Source: Congregibacter litoralis KT71 (GTDB lineage Bacteria > Pseudomonadota > Gammaproteobacteria > Pseudomonadales > Halieaceae). From it: DNA of 64,000 nt. The stretch spans positions 2,988,928 to 3,052,927 of the forward strand of contig NZ_CM002299.1 in the NCBI RefSeq assembly GCF_000153125.2, written 5' to 3'. Below, piece by piece: positions 19,095 through 27,062 of this stretch. How positions within the stretch are numbered: the first letter of the stretch is position 1; every line of letters starts with the position of its first letter. Both the position numbers and the translations under genes were made by a program. The notes under the pieces are model-generated. The model was given only the letters and a program-made list of their open reading frames with translations. It was not told where the DNA came from and did no database searches.

Positions 19095-19771
19095 TGGATA
19101 TCGATGTAACCGCCATTCTGGATAAGCTGAAGGACGGAAAGTCAGCCAAGACTAAGACTTCACTCGACAAGCTCAACGAGACGCTGAATGACTACTATGC
19201 CGAGGGTAAGCGCGACTTCTCGATCACGACCATTGGGCGTGTGTCAGCCGAAGCTGGCGGTGTCGGCTATAACTCGATTCGCGCTACCGCTAACAAGCAC
19301 TACCGCGACCTGATTGAAGCCTGGGCCGCTAAAGCACAGACCACAACCAAGAAGCCGCCCACAACTTCGCCCCGTGCCTCGGGGCAGGATTACAAGCTCC
19401 TTGAGCGGATCGATGATACGGCGGTTCGCGCACTCTTTGGGCAAATCATCCGTGAGCGTGATCGCTACAAAAGCGAGGCGAACATGCTCAAGAATCAGAC
19501 CAAAATCATCATCGACAAGCGGCCTGTATCGGCTCCTTTGACTCAGTCTGACTCAACGATTGAAATGCTGCCGTCACTCACAGGTATCTGCTCTGAGGGT
19601 GAAAAAAAGGCCCTTCAATCGGTATGCACGGATGAGTGGCTGGAGGGTTTGGGCTTCCAAGCAAACGCCTTAGGCCAGGTAAAGGATAATTTGGGGCAAG
19701 AGATCTTGCCGAGAGGCTTCCTGACAGGCCTGAGAAAGCTGCTGGGAGAGGTGGACGATGGCGAACGGTAG
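19094..19771 (+). CDS. gmtX: GMT accessory protein GmtX
   Basis: 225 aa, start codon in a TGATG overlap with gmtZ. No catalytic motif is visible. An N-terminal segment (SLDKLNETLNDYYAEGKRDFSITTIGRVSAEAG) looks like a helix-turn-helix DNA-binding region in which a host-range of targets could be bound, a Pro/Thr-rich linker lies near 90-100, and a helical stretch RALFGQIIRERDRYKSEANML follows. The position, third in the trio, and the size support GmtX. Comparable small third proteins in two-recombinase transposons act as directionality or DNA-binding factors; that role is only an analogy here. Confidence 0.78.
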   Translation: MDIDVTAILDKLKDGKSAKTKTSLDKLNETLNDYYAEGKRDFSITTIGRVSAEAGGVGYNSIRATANKHYRDLIEAWAAKAQTTTKKPPTTSPRASGQDYKLLERIDDTAVRALFGQIIRERDRYKSEANMLKNQTKIIIDKRPVSAPLTQSDSTIEMLPSLTGICSEGEKKALQSVCTDEWLEGLGFQANALGQVKDNLGQEILPRGFLTGLRKLLGEVDDGER

Positions 19772-20195
19772 GCAGAGGGCCAAGCAAAATGTCGCGGCCT
19801 TTGATGCGTGGGTCGCCACCCAATCGGACGAAGACTTCGCCCAGATCATTTTTCAAGGCAAACTCAATCGCATGGAAGTGGCCAAGGGCGTGAGTTGCGG
19901 TAAATCTGCTTTGAACCAAAACCCCGAACTACGCAAGCGGTTGAAGAAGCTGGAAGAGCTTCTGCGGGAGCGAGGCGTCTTGCCTCAGTTGACTGAGAAA
20001 GCTAAAGCGCAGGCCAACCAACCCAAGGAGTACGACAATAAGGCGGCGCGGCGCATCCTCGACACCAAACGCACCTGCCAGCTTGAGCAGGAAAACATCG
20101 AGCTAAAGGCTCTTGTTCAAGAGCTGGAAGCCCAATTGGAACGCTTTGGTGAGCTGTCCGAAGTCCTATCTGAAATGGGTATGATGCCGCGCTGA
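19758..20195 (+). CDS. Fourth gene of the GMT operon, coiled-coil protein
   Basis: 145 aa, starting 14 bp inside gmtX and ending in a TGATG overlap with the recD-like gene. The N-terminus (FDAWVATQSDEDFAQIIFQGKLNRMEVAKGVSCGKSALNQNPELRKRL) looks like a small DNA-binding helical domain similar to the N-terminal part of site-specific recombinase accessory proteins. The C-terminal half (CQLEQENIELKALVQELEAQLERFG) is a clear coiled coil. A protein of this size sits at the same place in Vibrio islands (VPA1267-type, from memory). Role unknown; tight coupling suggests that it belongs to the mobility module rather than to the cargo. Confidence 0.72.
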   Translation: MANGRQRAKQNVAAFDAWVATQSDEDFAQIIFQGKLNRMEVAKGVSCGKSALNQNPELRKRLKKLEELLRERGVLPQLTEKAKAQANQPKEYDNKAARRILDTKRTCQLEQENIELKALVQELEAQLERFGELSEVLSEMGMMPR

Positions 20196-20557
20196 TGGAC
20201 ACCTCAACCCCTCTGCATACCGATACCCTGCGCGTTACCAGCATCCCCTGCAGCACGGCGGGTTACGTGATATTCAGTGGTGTGCCTCTGAAGAAAAATT
20301 CTTATCGTATCAACAACGGCAAGTATTTCATCACCATCAAGGTTGACGCATCGCTCTTGCCTGTCGCTCCAGCGATTGGCCAACAGTGGGAGGTCAGCGG
20401 GAAGCGACTGATAGACACCGTTGAAAGCGGCGATTTGAATCGCCACCAGTTTGCTAGACACCTTTCAGCCATACAAAATGGCTATCAGAGAGGTGTTTAT
20501 GAGCAACAAGCGTTACCCCGAAGAATTCAAGAGAGAAGCTGTTCGCCAGATTACTGA
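20195..20557 (+). pseudogene. 5' fragment of the interrupted recD-like helicase gene
   Basis: The frame begins in a TGATG overlap with orf4. Codons up to Asp at 20432-20434 are native and look like the N-terminal OB-like domain of RecD2-type helicases (VPLKKNSYRINNGKYFITIKVD, then GQQWEVSGKRL). From 20436 the frame runs into the left end of the IS3-family element and ends at 20557, adding about 40 irrelevant residues. Joining base 20435 to 21668, which removes the IS and one ATT copy, restores the frame as Asp-Tyr-Leu-Met-Lys-Gln and gives a 734-aa protein with the downstream fragment. Confidence 0.85.
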
Positions 20558-20777
20558 TCGCGGCTATAGCGTGGCGGATGTGGCGAGTCGACTGGGCGTG
20601 ACGACGCACAGTCTGTATGCCTGGGTGAAGAAGTACGGGCCGGCTGCCGAGCAACATCGAGTGGAGGCTGATGATCAGGCCGAGATTCGTCGGCTACAAA
20701 AAGAGCTTAAGCGTGTCACGGAGGAGCGTGACATTCTAAAAAAAGCCGCGGCGTACTTCGCGAGCCAATCCGAGTGA
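20499..20777 (+). CDS. IS3-family transposase OrfA
   Basis: 92 aa from ATG 20499 (AGAGG upstream). The helix-turn-helix region RYPEEFKREAVRQITDRGYSV, then VADVASRLGVTTHSLYAWVKK, is followed by a leucine-zipper-like helix (EIRRLQKELKRVTEERDILKK) for multimerisation. The A7 run at 20738-20744 in phase with the codons permits -1 frameshifting into orfB to produce the OrfAB transposase, as in other IS3 elements. The stop overlaps the GTG of orfB by 4 bp. Confidence 0.93.
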   Translation: MSNKRYPEEFKREAVRQITDRGYSVADVASRLGVTTHSLYAWVKKYGPAAEQHRVEADDQAEIRRLQKELKRVTEERDILKKAAAYFASQSE

Positions 20778-21646
20778 AGTACGCTTTTATTCAATCCCAT
20801 CGCCACCAGTTACCGGTGCGACATCTGTGTGCTTTGCTCAACGTCCACCCCAGCGGTTTCTATGCGTGGCGTCGACAGCCGCAATCGACTCGCCGTTGTG
20901 AGGACAAGCGGCTCTCTGGCCTAATCAAGCAGTTCTGGCTCGAGTCCGGTGCTGTGTATGGCTATCGGAAGATCCATCGTGATTTGCATGAAATAGGCGA
21001 GTGTTGCGGCCCCAACCGTGTCCACCGTCTCATGAGAGACGCTGGAATCAGGGCGCAGGTTGGTTATCGCAAGCCCCGGCATAAGGCTGGAAAAGCGCAT
21101 GATGTGACGCCTAACGTACTGCAGAGACAGTTTAATCCGGCTGCGCCGAACGAGCGATGGGCGACCGACATCACCCATATTCGGACCCACGAAGGCTGGT
21201 TGTACCTGGCCGTGGTTATCGACTTATTCTCGCGCCGGGTGATTGGCTGGTCGATGCAATCACGGATCACGAGCGATCTGGTTCTAGATGCCTTGTTGAT
21301 GTCGGTGTGGCGTCGCAAGCCGGTGAGCAAGGTACTTGTTCATTCGGACCAGGGCAGTCAATACACAAGCTATGACTGGAGCGCATTTCTACGCGCAAAC
21401 GGCCTTGAGGGCAGTATGAGCAGACGCGGCAACTGCCATGACAACGCAGTCGCTGAAAGCTTCTTCCAGCTTCTCAAGCGCGAGCGCGTGAAGCGCAAGA
21501 TATATCCGACCCGGCAGGATGCCCGGGCCGATATCTTTGACTATATCGAGATGTTCTACAACGTCAGACGCCGGCATGGCTCGAACAGCCTACTGTCACC
21601 TGTAGACTACGAACAGCATCACGAAAAACAACTGGAAAGTGTCTAG
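20774..21646 (+). CDS. IS3-family transposase OrfB (DDE)
   Basis: 290 aa counted from a GTG that overlaps the orfA stop; the active protein is probably the -1 frameshift fusion OrfAB. The rve/integrase core is complete: first Asp in RWATDITHIRT, second Asp in HSDQGSQYTS, and the catalytic Glu in HDNAVAESFFQLLKRE. The N-terminal HTH_21 region (HRQLPVRHLCALLNVHPSGFY) is also present. It has interrupted the recD-like gene of the GMT operon. Confidence 0.93.
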   Translation: MKYAFIQSHRHQLPVRHLCALLNVHPSGFYAWRRQPQSTRRCEDKRLSGLIKQFWLESGAVYGYRKIHRDLHEIGECCGPNRVHRLMRDAGIRAQVGYRKPRHKAGKAHDVTPNVLQRQFNPAAPNERWATDITHIRTHEGWLYLAVVIDLFSRRVIGWSMQSRITSDLVLDALLMSVWRRKPVSKVLVHSDQGSQYTSYDWSAFLRANGLEGSMSRRGNCHDNAVAESFFQLLKRERVKRKIYPTRQDARADIFDYIEMFYNVRRRHGSNSLLSPVDYEQHHEKQLESV

Positions 21647-21672
21647 AGAACTGGTGGCGATTCAATTACCTG

Positions 21673-23631
21673 ATGAAGCAGCACACCTACGACACGCCCG
21701 CCGAGGCTCGCTGCACCCTGCCGGAAGACGGTGAGCATCTGATCCGCTTTATCGCCAGGGAAAAGGACTTCAAGGGCATCGGTGAGCAGAAAGCCAGAGC
21801 GCTGTGGGAGCGCTTGGGAGCCGATTTCCATGCCACCTTAAGGAAAGACACGCCAGAGTCCAGAAGCCTGCTCAGAGAGCTATTGAGCGAAGAGTCCGTG
21901 GACGCCCTCTATACCGGTTACGCAAAGTACAAAAACCTCGGAGCGTGCAACTGGATGGCCAAACTCAAAATACCAGCTCCGATCCAGCAGCGCCTCCTGA
22001 AGCACCATGATGATCGTTCGGTACAGGCAATCAATGACAATCCCTATCTACTGCTGGGCTTTGGTATGCCCTTCGATGCGGTGGATACACTGGCAAGGCA
22101 ACAACTTGAAATCACAGATTGTGATCCCAAACGGCTCTCAGCCGCCGTGGAGATGGCGATCCGCAAGGAGATCGACAAGGGCCATACCTATACCACTCAG
22201 AACGCCATTCGCCCCACGGTAAGAAAACTGCTGGGATCACCCGATCTGGCAACGCAGGCGTTTATGGCGGGGCATCAGAAGGCGCAATTTGTGCTGAACG
22301 GGGAGGCGGGCACCTACCACCCCACGGCCCAGCTACTGATGGAGTCCGTGGTTGCCAAGCGCTTGCTGAAATTGGCAGCCCAGCGCGACCTCTATGACCA
22401 TGACGCAAACCAAGCCTACCTAAGCGCTGTGGAGGAACTGCCCTACGATCTGACCAAGAAACAAGCACAGGCGGTAGCCAATACACTGGATAACGCGGTG
22501 AGCTGCATTACGGGCGGCGCGGGGACGGGTAAAACCACCGTGCTGCGCACGGCGCTGCGAGCCTACCACGCCTTAGGTTACACCATTCACGCCGTAGCCC
22601 TGTCGGGCCGGGCGGCCATGCGCCTGCACGAATCTATCGGGTTTAAGACCCTGACCATTGCCGCCTTTCTCAGACAAGAGCCGGTCGAGCGCACTGGCGA
22701 CCAGCCTCATCACCTGCTGGTCATCGATGAAGCGAGCATGATTGATCTGCCGACCATGTACCGCTTGGTAACCCACATCAGCCCGAAGGTTCGGATCATT
22801 CTCACAGGCGATCCCGACCAGTTACCACCCATCGGTTGCGGTAAAGTGCTGTCGGATATCGTGACATCCGAGGTGATCGTCAACACTACCCTGGACATCG
22901 TGAAGCGTCAGGAAGGCTCAACGGGCATCCCCGAATACTCCAAGTTGATCAACCAGGGAATCGTCCCTGAATGCTTGTCGACAGGAGCGATCATCTTCCA
23001 TGAAACCCCTGGCACGCTGATGGCTGAGCACTGCACCGAATTGTTCCTGAACGCGCCACACAATAGTCGAATCATGGGCGCGACCAAGGCGATCGTCGCT
23101 GAGATTAACAAGCGGGTTCAGAACGCGGCGAACCCTGATGGACAGCGCCTGGAGTTTGAGTTTCATGGGGAGCGGTTCTATCGAGACACCCGCCAAGGGG
23201 ATGCCATCCTGTTTACCCAGAACAACTACGACAAGGGCATCCAGAATGGCTCGCTGGGTACGCTGGTATCAACCGAAGCTGTAGGCAAACACTACGGCGT
23301 AGTTGAGCTGGACACAGGAGATCGGGTTGATGTTACTCAGGGCTTACTCGATTGCATGGAACTGGGCTATTGCATCACCTTGCATAAGGCTCAAGGCTCC
23401 CAATTTCCGCGTATCGTCATCGCCCTGCAACGAGGCCGCATCGTAGATCGTGCCTGGCTGTACACAGCGATTACTCGTGCTGAGGCCGAGATCCACATCG
23501 TCGGTGCAGCCAGTGACCTCAAGGCGATTACGGAGTCTGTGAGCAACGCCCATCGCCGCAACAGTCATCTGGTCAATTTACTGCGGCAAGATAAAAACCA
23601 TCATCCAGAGAGAAGCCTCCTTCCTGATTGA
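21673..23631 (+). CDS. RecD-like SF1 helicase, 3' part of an IS-interrupted gene
   Basis: 652 aa from the first ATG after the IS, but native sequence already starts at 21668, so this is the C-terminal 89% of a gene begun at 20195. SF1B helicase motifs are present: helix-hairpin-helix GIGEQKARALWERLG near the N-terminus, Walker A GGAGTGKTT at about 281, Walker B VIDEASM, motif III GDPDQLPPIG, the SH3-like insert and motif V HKAQGSQFPRIVIAL, and motif VI YTAITRAE. RecD2-type enzymes unwind DNA 5' to 3' outside RecBCD. Loss of about 82 N-terminal residues may leave a partly functional protein if translated from 21673. No good ribosome site is seen upstream. Confidence 0.88.
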   Translation: MKQHTYDTPAEARCTLPEDGEHLIRFIAREKDFKGIGEQKARALWERLGADFHATLRKDTPESRSLLRELLSEESVDALYTGYAKYKNLGACNWMAKLKIPAPIQQRLLKHHDDRSVQAINDNPYLLLGFGMPFDAVDTLARQQLEITDCDPKRLSAAVEMAIRKEIDKGHTYTTQNAIRPTVRKLLGSPDLATQAFMAGHQKAQFVLNGEAGTYHPTAQLLMESVVAKRLLKLAAQRDLYDHDANQAYLSAVEELPYDLTKKQAQAVANTLDNAVSCITGGAGTGKTTVLRTALRAYHALGYTIHAVALSGRAAMRLHESIGFKTLTIAAFLRQEPVERTGDQPHHLLVIDEASMIDLPTMYRLVTHISPKVRIILTGDPDQLPPIGCGKVLSDIVTSEVIVNTTLDIVKRQEGSTGIPEYSKLINQGIVPECLSTGAIIFHETPGTLMAEHCTELFLNAPHNSRIMGATKAIVAEINKRVQNAANPDGQRLEFEFHGERFYRDTRQGDAILFTQNNYDKGIQNGSLGTLVSTEAVGKHYGVVELDTGDRVDVTQGLLDCMELGYCITLHKAQGSQFPRIVIALQRGRIVDRAWLYTAITRAEAEIHIVGAASDLKAITESVSNAHRRNSHLVNLLRQDKNHHPERSLLPD

Positions 23632-23681
23632 TGTTGGTTCTCACGTTTTTTGGAAATTTAGCACCTTAAATGAACCAAAGA

Positions 23682-23719
23682 CTTAACCCGTTTCCTCTTA
23701 AATCAACGGGTTAAGTTTT
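23682..23719 (+). terminator. Rho-independent terminator of the GMT operon
   Basis: A perfect 11-bp stem (CTTAACCCGTT / AACGGGTTAAG), 12-nt loop and a short T run, 50 bp after the recD-like stop. It is a natural end for the gmtY to recD-like transcript. Confidence 0.85.
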
Positions 23720-24066
23720 GCGACTCCTGTTTTTAGTCAGACTTAGGGAGGTTTCCTTCCTGCTGACACAAGAAATCTTGCCTTCATTCGATTGGTTGCT
23801 TCCGTCTACAAACACTGCAATTCGAGAAACGACAACTCGCACCCTCGAAAGCGGGTTCTGGCGATGTCGCAAAACACCTCAAAGCTGACGGTCAGCGGGG
23901 TGGCTCTGACGGGCAGGAGTCGGCCATAGGCAGCCGCCTGCTTGCCCGACCTTCAACTTGCCGCTGCCGAATTACGCAACTTGCATTTGACAAGCAGTTA
24001 GGAGACAGTTTGCATGCTTTGATGCAAAAATAGTTGGCAAAAAAGCTTCTTAATAATGAAGAGACT
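23720..24066. other. Non-coding cargo region without a recognisable gene
   Basis: About 350 bp between the operon terminator and the first lipoprotein gene. No open frame, tRNA or repeat of note was found. A patch of higher GC near 23880-23960 with the word-like pattern of degraded coding DNA may be a relic. A short dyad TTTGCATGCTTTGATGCAAAA at 24009-24029 could be an operator or hairpin for the downstream gene. Confidence 0.4.
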
Positions 24067-24540
24067 ATGTCTGAGGCGATAGCGAAGGAAAAGCGAAACG
24101 GACAGCGCTGTTCTGATTCGCATCACTCTATTGAAGGCTCAAATTCCATTTCTCTTGGCTTGTTGGCGGTAATGATGTTTTTAAACGGGTGCAGCGCCGC
24201 CGGCCCACAAGTGCGGTCCTATGTCGGCCCAACGGGTGAGACTGTAAACACCGTACGCTGCACACGCGAGCCCACTGCGTGCTTCGAAACAGCGTCTGAT
24301 ACATGCAGTGGAGGGAGTTACAGAGTAATCAGTAGTTACCGAAATGCGGGAGGGCTGTATGCCGATGTTTTTCCCGGCCCAGTAACTTGGTACACCATGG
24401 ACATTGTATGCGGGCCGGCGGATGGCCGGCTTCCGGAGTTTCCGCTTCGGGGCGAGGAGCCGTCAATGCCTGACTCGTCGCCAACTTACAATACAACTTG
24501 CCGAGAAGTTGGTGGGGCATTGAAGTGCAAAACCTCTTAG
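24067..24540 (+). CDS. Hypothetical lipoprotein (island cargo)
   Basis: 157 aa from ATG 24067, preferred over the TTG at 24034 because GAAGAG precedes it. A hydrophobic segment ISLGLLAVMMF ends in a lipobox LNGC, so it is probably an outer- or inner-membrane lipoprotein. The mature part has seven Cys with regular spacing (TVRC, TACF, DTCSGG, DIVCGP, NTTCRE, ALKCKTS), suggesting disulfides, and a motif VTWYTMDIVCG. No family recognised. AT-rich and unlike host genes. Cargo of the GMT island; its role (surface exclusion, adhesion, immunity) cannot be inferred. Confidence 0.6.
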   Translation: MSEAIAKEKRNGQRCSDSHHSIEGSNSISLGLLAVMMFLNGCSAAGPQVRSYVGPTGETVNTVRCTREPTACFETASDTCSGGSYRVISSYRNAGGLYADVFPGPVTWYTMDIVCGPADGRLPEFPLRGEEPSMPDSSPTYNTTCREVGGALKCKTS

Positions 24541-24795
24541 GCTCACATAAAATCGCCGGGCGACACATCACCTACCTCTTCGTGCGCGTTGGTTAGAGCT
24601 GACCGAGCTACATCAAGAACACTCGAGTCGCTCTAGCGAGGCGGGCCGCGGTCCTCCCCGCCAATGACCGCTCCTAGGTGTGGATTCAACCGGTCGGTGA
24701 TGGTCAAGTCACGTATTTTCTAAATCCTTTTCTGGCCATGAGGTGTCATCAGTGACTGCATATTTGTCCCAAGAAAATTTCGCGAGCGAGAAATG

Positions 24796-25290
24796 TTACT
24801 TGATATTCGCAATTATGCGCCGTCGCGAATCCTCATACTCTTCATCAGATAGTAAGCCTTTGGCTTTCAAGTCATCTAACTCTTTAAGTCGCTGTTCAAC
24901 GGTTCGTTCACTCGATTTGACCTCGCCAGATTCGTCAAGGCACTTACCCCTGTAGATTCCCGTGAGATGAGAAATACGGGCATCAATTGAATCCTGATTT
25001 TTGTTCGCACGTACTTCGTTCACAATAATTCCTGGCCAGAAGACGATGGCGAGTCCCACGTTTTTGCCGGTCACTCCCGAATCGTCTTTGGCCTCTTCGA
25101 ATTCAACCCCCAAGGAAGCGAGCTCGTCTTTCAACTGAGCGCACGATTTGGAATCGTCACCCGGCTGTACGGTCTGAATCGCCTTGTTGGAGACGCATCC
25201 CACAACACCCAGAAAAAGCACTATCGGTATCAGCATTTGAGTCCCATAGCGAAGCTTCTTCTGCAACTTAACCTTAGGGATCGGTTCCAT
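24796..25290 (-). CDS. Hypothetical lipoprotein with C-terminal SHOCT domain
   Basis: 164 aa. A signal segment PIVLFLGVVG ends at a lipobox-like Cys32 (VVGC). The middle contains a conserved-looking hydrophobic patch VGLAIVFWPGIIVNE, seen in small lipoproteins that associate with the membrane. The C-terminal RLKELDDLKAKGLLSDEEYE then RRRIIANI is a SHOCT domain, a short oligomerisation motif. An AAGGAGG ribosome site precedes the start (reverse strand of 25294-25300). The IS3-family copy 2 inserted about 25 bp upstream and so separates the gene from its original promoter. Confidence 0.7.
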   Translation of the reverse strand: MEPIPKVKLQKKLRYGTQMLIPIVLFLGVVGCVSNKAIQTVQPGDDSKSCAQLKDELASLGVEFEEAKDDSGVTGKNVGLAIVFWPGIIVNEVRANKNQDSIDARISHLTGIYRGKCLDESGEVKSSERTVEQRLKELDDLKAKGLLSDEEYEDSRRRIIANIK

Positions 25291-25378
25291 TCGCTCACCT
25301 CCTTGTGTAATTAACGGGGTTCTACCCCGATTTTACGGACACTTCAAAGAAGCCCGATAATGGGCAAAAGGAGTGTTT

Positions 25379-25666
25379 ATGTCCAAGAGAAGGAAGTACA
25401 GCCCAGAGTTTAAGCGCGGTGCTGTGCAGCAAGTTCAACAGCCTGGCGTAAGCTGCGCACAGGTGGCTCGGGAGTTGGGCATCGGGCCCAACTTGCTGAC
25501 CCGCTGGAAGCGTGAGGCCGAATTGGAGGGTGCCAGGGCCTTCGGTGGCACGGGCAATGCGCGCGATGAAGAAGTTGCACAACTGAGGCGCGAGCTGGCC
25601 CGGGTGAAGAAGGAACGCGATTTTTTGCGCGAAGCGGCAACGTTCTTTGCAAAGGGATCGTCCTGA
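25379..25666 (+). CDS. IS3-family transposase OrfA (copy 2)
   Basis: 95 aa from ATG 25379 (an in-frame GTG two codons earlier is less likely). HTH segment [15 protein letters not shown], then [21 protein letters not shown], followed by the coiled-coil helix [21 protein letters not shown]. The heptamer T-TTT-TTG near the end allows -1 frameshifting into the orfB frame, which is open from that point. Confidence 0.92.
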   Translation: MSKRRKYSPEFKRGAVQQVQQPGVSCAQVARELGIGPNLLTRWKREAELEGARAFGGTGNARDEEVAQLRRELARVKKERDFLREAATFFAKGSS

Positions 25667-25710
25667 GGTACCAGGCGATTCAGCGTTGTCGCAGTGAATT
25701 CCCCCTCCGC

Positions 25711-26535
25711 ATGATGTGCCGGTGCCTAAAGGTGTCGCCTAGCGGCTATTACGACTGGGAGAGGCGTTTACCCAGTGATCGGCATGTCGACAACGAGCGG
25801 TTGCTTAGGCGTATCCGCGAGATCCACGAAGACAGTCGAGGTGCCATTGGCGCCCCGCGCATGCATGAGGACCTAAGCGATGCCGGTGAGACTGCCAGCA
25901 AGAATCGCATTGCTCGCCTTATGGCACGCGATGGCCTACAAGGCTGGCCTCGTAAGAAGAAGCGAGGTCAGCGCGGCAGACCGGGCTTACCGCCGCCAGG
26001 CGTGCGTAATCTTTTGGAGCGAGATTTCAACGCATTGGAACCGGAGACCAAGTGGGTCACCGACATTACCGAGTTCAAGACGGATGAGGGCAAGCTGTTT
26101 TTGTGCGTTGTCGTCGACCTCTTTAACAAGATCGTAGTGGGTTGGTCGATGCATCATCGTCAGGATCGCCAAATGGTTCTTAGAGCGATTGAGATGGCCT
26201 TATGGCAACGCCAAGGCGGGTGGTCTGTCATTCTGCATTCTGATCGCGGTACGCAATTTCGCAGCGGCGATTACCAGCGGTTTCTCAAGCAAAATGCACT
26301 GGTCTGCTCAATGAGCGCCGTGGGTCATTGCGGTGACAACGCGGCTTGCGAAGGCTTCTTTGGTCTTCTGAAACGGGAGCGCACTCACCATACAAAATAT
26401 CGGACTTTGGATATCGCTAAAGCAGATATATTTGACTACATCGAGCGATTCCATAATCCTCGCATGAGACGAAGAGTGGCAAGGCAAGACCTGAAGTTTT
26501 CAGGCGTTTTAAAACCGTCCGTGGAATCGGGGTAG
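25711..26535 (+). CDS. IS3-family transposase OrfB (copy 2, DDE)
   Basis: 274 aa counted from ATG 25711; the frame is open back to the slippery site at 25621, so the fusion OrfAB is likely the active transposase. DDE core: Asp in [11 protein letters not shown], Asp in [10 protein letters not shown] and Glu in [15 protein letters not shown]. The C-terminus ends in [16 protein letters not shown], then VLKPSVESG, just inside the right inverted repeat, which is usual for this subgroup, so the protein is complete. Confidence 0.92.
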   Translation: MMCRCLKVSPSGYYDWERRLPSDRHVDNERLLRRIREIHEDSRGAIGAPRMHEDLSDAGETASKNRIARLMARDGLQGWPRKKKRGQRGRPGLPPPGVRNLLERDFNALEPETKWVTDITEFKTDEGKLFLCVVVDLFNKIVVGWSMHHRQDRQMVLRAIEMALWQRQGGWSVILHSDRGTQFRSGDYQRFLKQNALVCSMSAVGHCGDNAACEGFFGLLKRERTHHTKYRTLDIAKADIFDYIERFHNPRMRRRVARQDLKFSGVLKPSVESG

Positions 26536-26543
26536 AACCCACG

Positions 26544-26958
26544 ACGAGTTTGTTTTTTAATGCACAGCAAACAAACTATGCCGCAAACATTGATGGAAAT
26601 CGAACTCTCAGCCTTTGTGAGGTGGATGCGTAGCTTCGTGAAAGGAACGCACAGCATGGCTTCGTGCTGCTGAGGGTCGAAAGCGGTCTTTGTGAATCAG
26701 CGGGTAAGCACTGGCAAATTCAATAATCGGCGGAAGGCGTCGGTTGGCGCGATTCCGTGATTGCACATGTTTTGTCACTTGCGCTGAGAACGTACGGCTT
26801 GTTGACGCAATTACCGTGAGAAATTGGCTCAGCCTGAATCTCACGCCTTCATGGGAAAAGCTCATCACAACAGAGCGTTAAGATTTCGCTTTCCGCTATG
26901 TACGCTGATTACCAACATTGACTGGAGCGCAGCGACCTAGCGGAAGCTTGTCTTGAGC
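26544..26958. other. Apparently non-coding island DNA
   Basis: About 415 bp with no convincing gene. A minus-strand frame of 86 codons (26608-26868) exists, but it has no ribosome site and no recognisable domain. The stretch may be the remnant of cargo lost before or after the IS insertion. Confidence 0.4.
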
Positions 26959-27012
26959 ACTCGGGGAAGCCGAGTAAGGTTTTTACACACTCCGTTACAT
27001 ACTGTGTAAAAA
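26959..27012. promoter_or_regulatory. Two dyads near the right end of the island
   Basis: ACTCGG-GGAAG-CCGAGT (26959-26975) is a 6-bp hairpin followed by AAGGTTTTT, a weak terminator shape. It is followed by TTTTTACACA (26980-26989) paired perfectly with TGTGTAAAAA (27003-27012) across a 13-nt spacer. ACTGTGTAA also occurs at the left end (14891-14899), so the second dyad may be a subterminal recombinase or operator site. Function is inferred only. Confidence 0.5.
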
Positions 27013-27062
27013 TATCATAAACGTAAAGGATCGATTATATATGGCCTTTAACTCACTCACGC

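Larger units (their letters stand above)
20436..21664 (+). mobile_element. IS3-family insertion sequence (copy 1)
   Basis: 1229 bp. The terminal inverted repeats are TGAATCGCCACCAGTT at the left end and its reverse complement, with two mismatches, at the right end (AACTGGTGGCGATTCA), and the similarity extends to CTAGACAC. A 3-bp target duplication ATT flanks it (20433-20435 and 21665-21667), typical of the IS3 family. It carries overlapping orfA and orfB with a slippery A-AAA-AAA heptamer at 20738-20744. The complete ends and intact frames suggest a recent insertion. Confidence 0.93.
25317..26540 (+). mobile_element. IS3-family insertion sequence (copy 2, different from copy 1)
   Basis: 1224 bp. 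Terminal inverted repeats GGGTTCTACCCCGATT at the left and AATCGGGGTAGAACCC at the right (perfect over 16 bp and extending to ACGGAC with two mismatches). A 3-bp duplication ACG flanks it (25314-25316 and 26541-26543). The orfA and orfB frames are intact and a T-TTT-TTG slippery site lies at 25621-25627. It is unrelated at the ends to copy 1, so the island has been hit by two different IS3-family elements. Confidence 0.93.

Noticed and set aside
23780..23960. A remnant of an integron attC site or cassette
   Set aside because: No GTTRRRY or RYYYAAC core pairs could be found.
26608..26868. An 86-codon minus-strand frame in the island
   Set aside because: No ribosome site, no motif and close to a degraded region; listed as non-coding.
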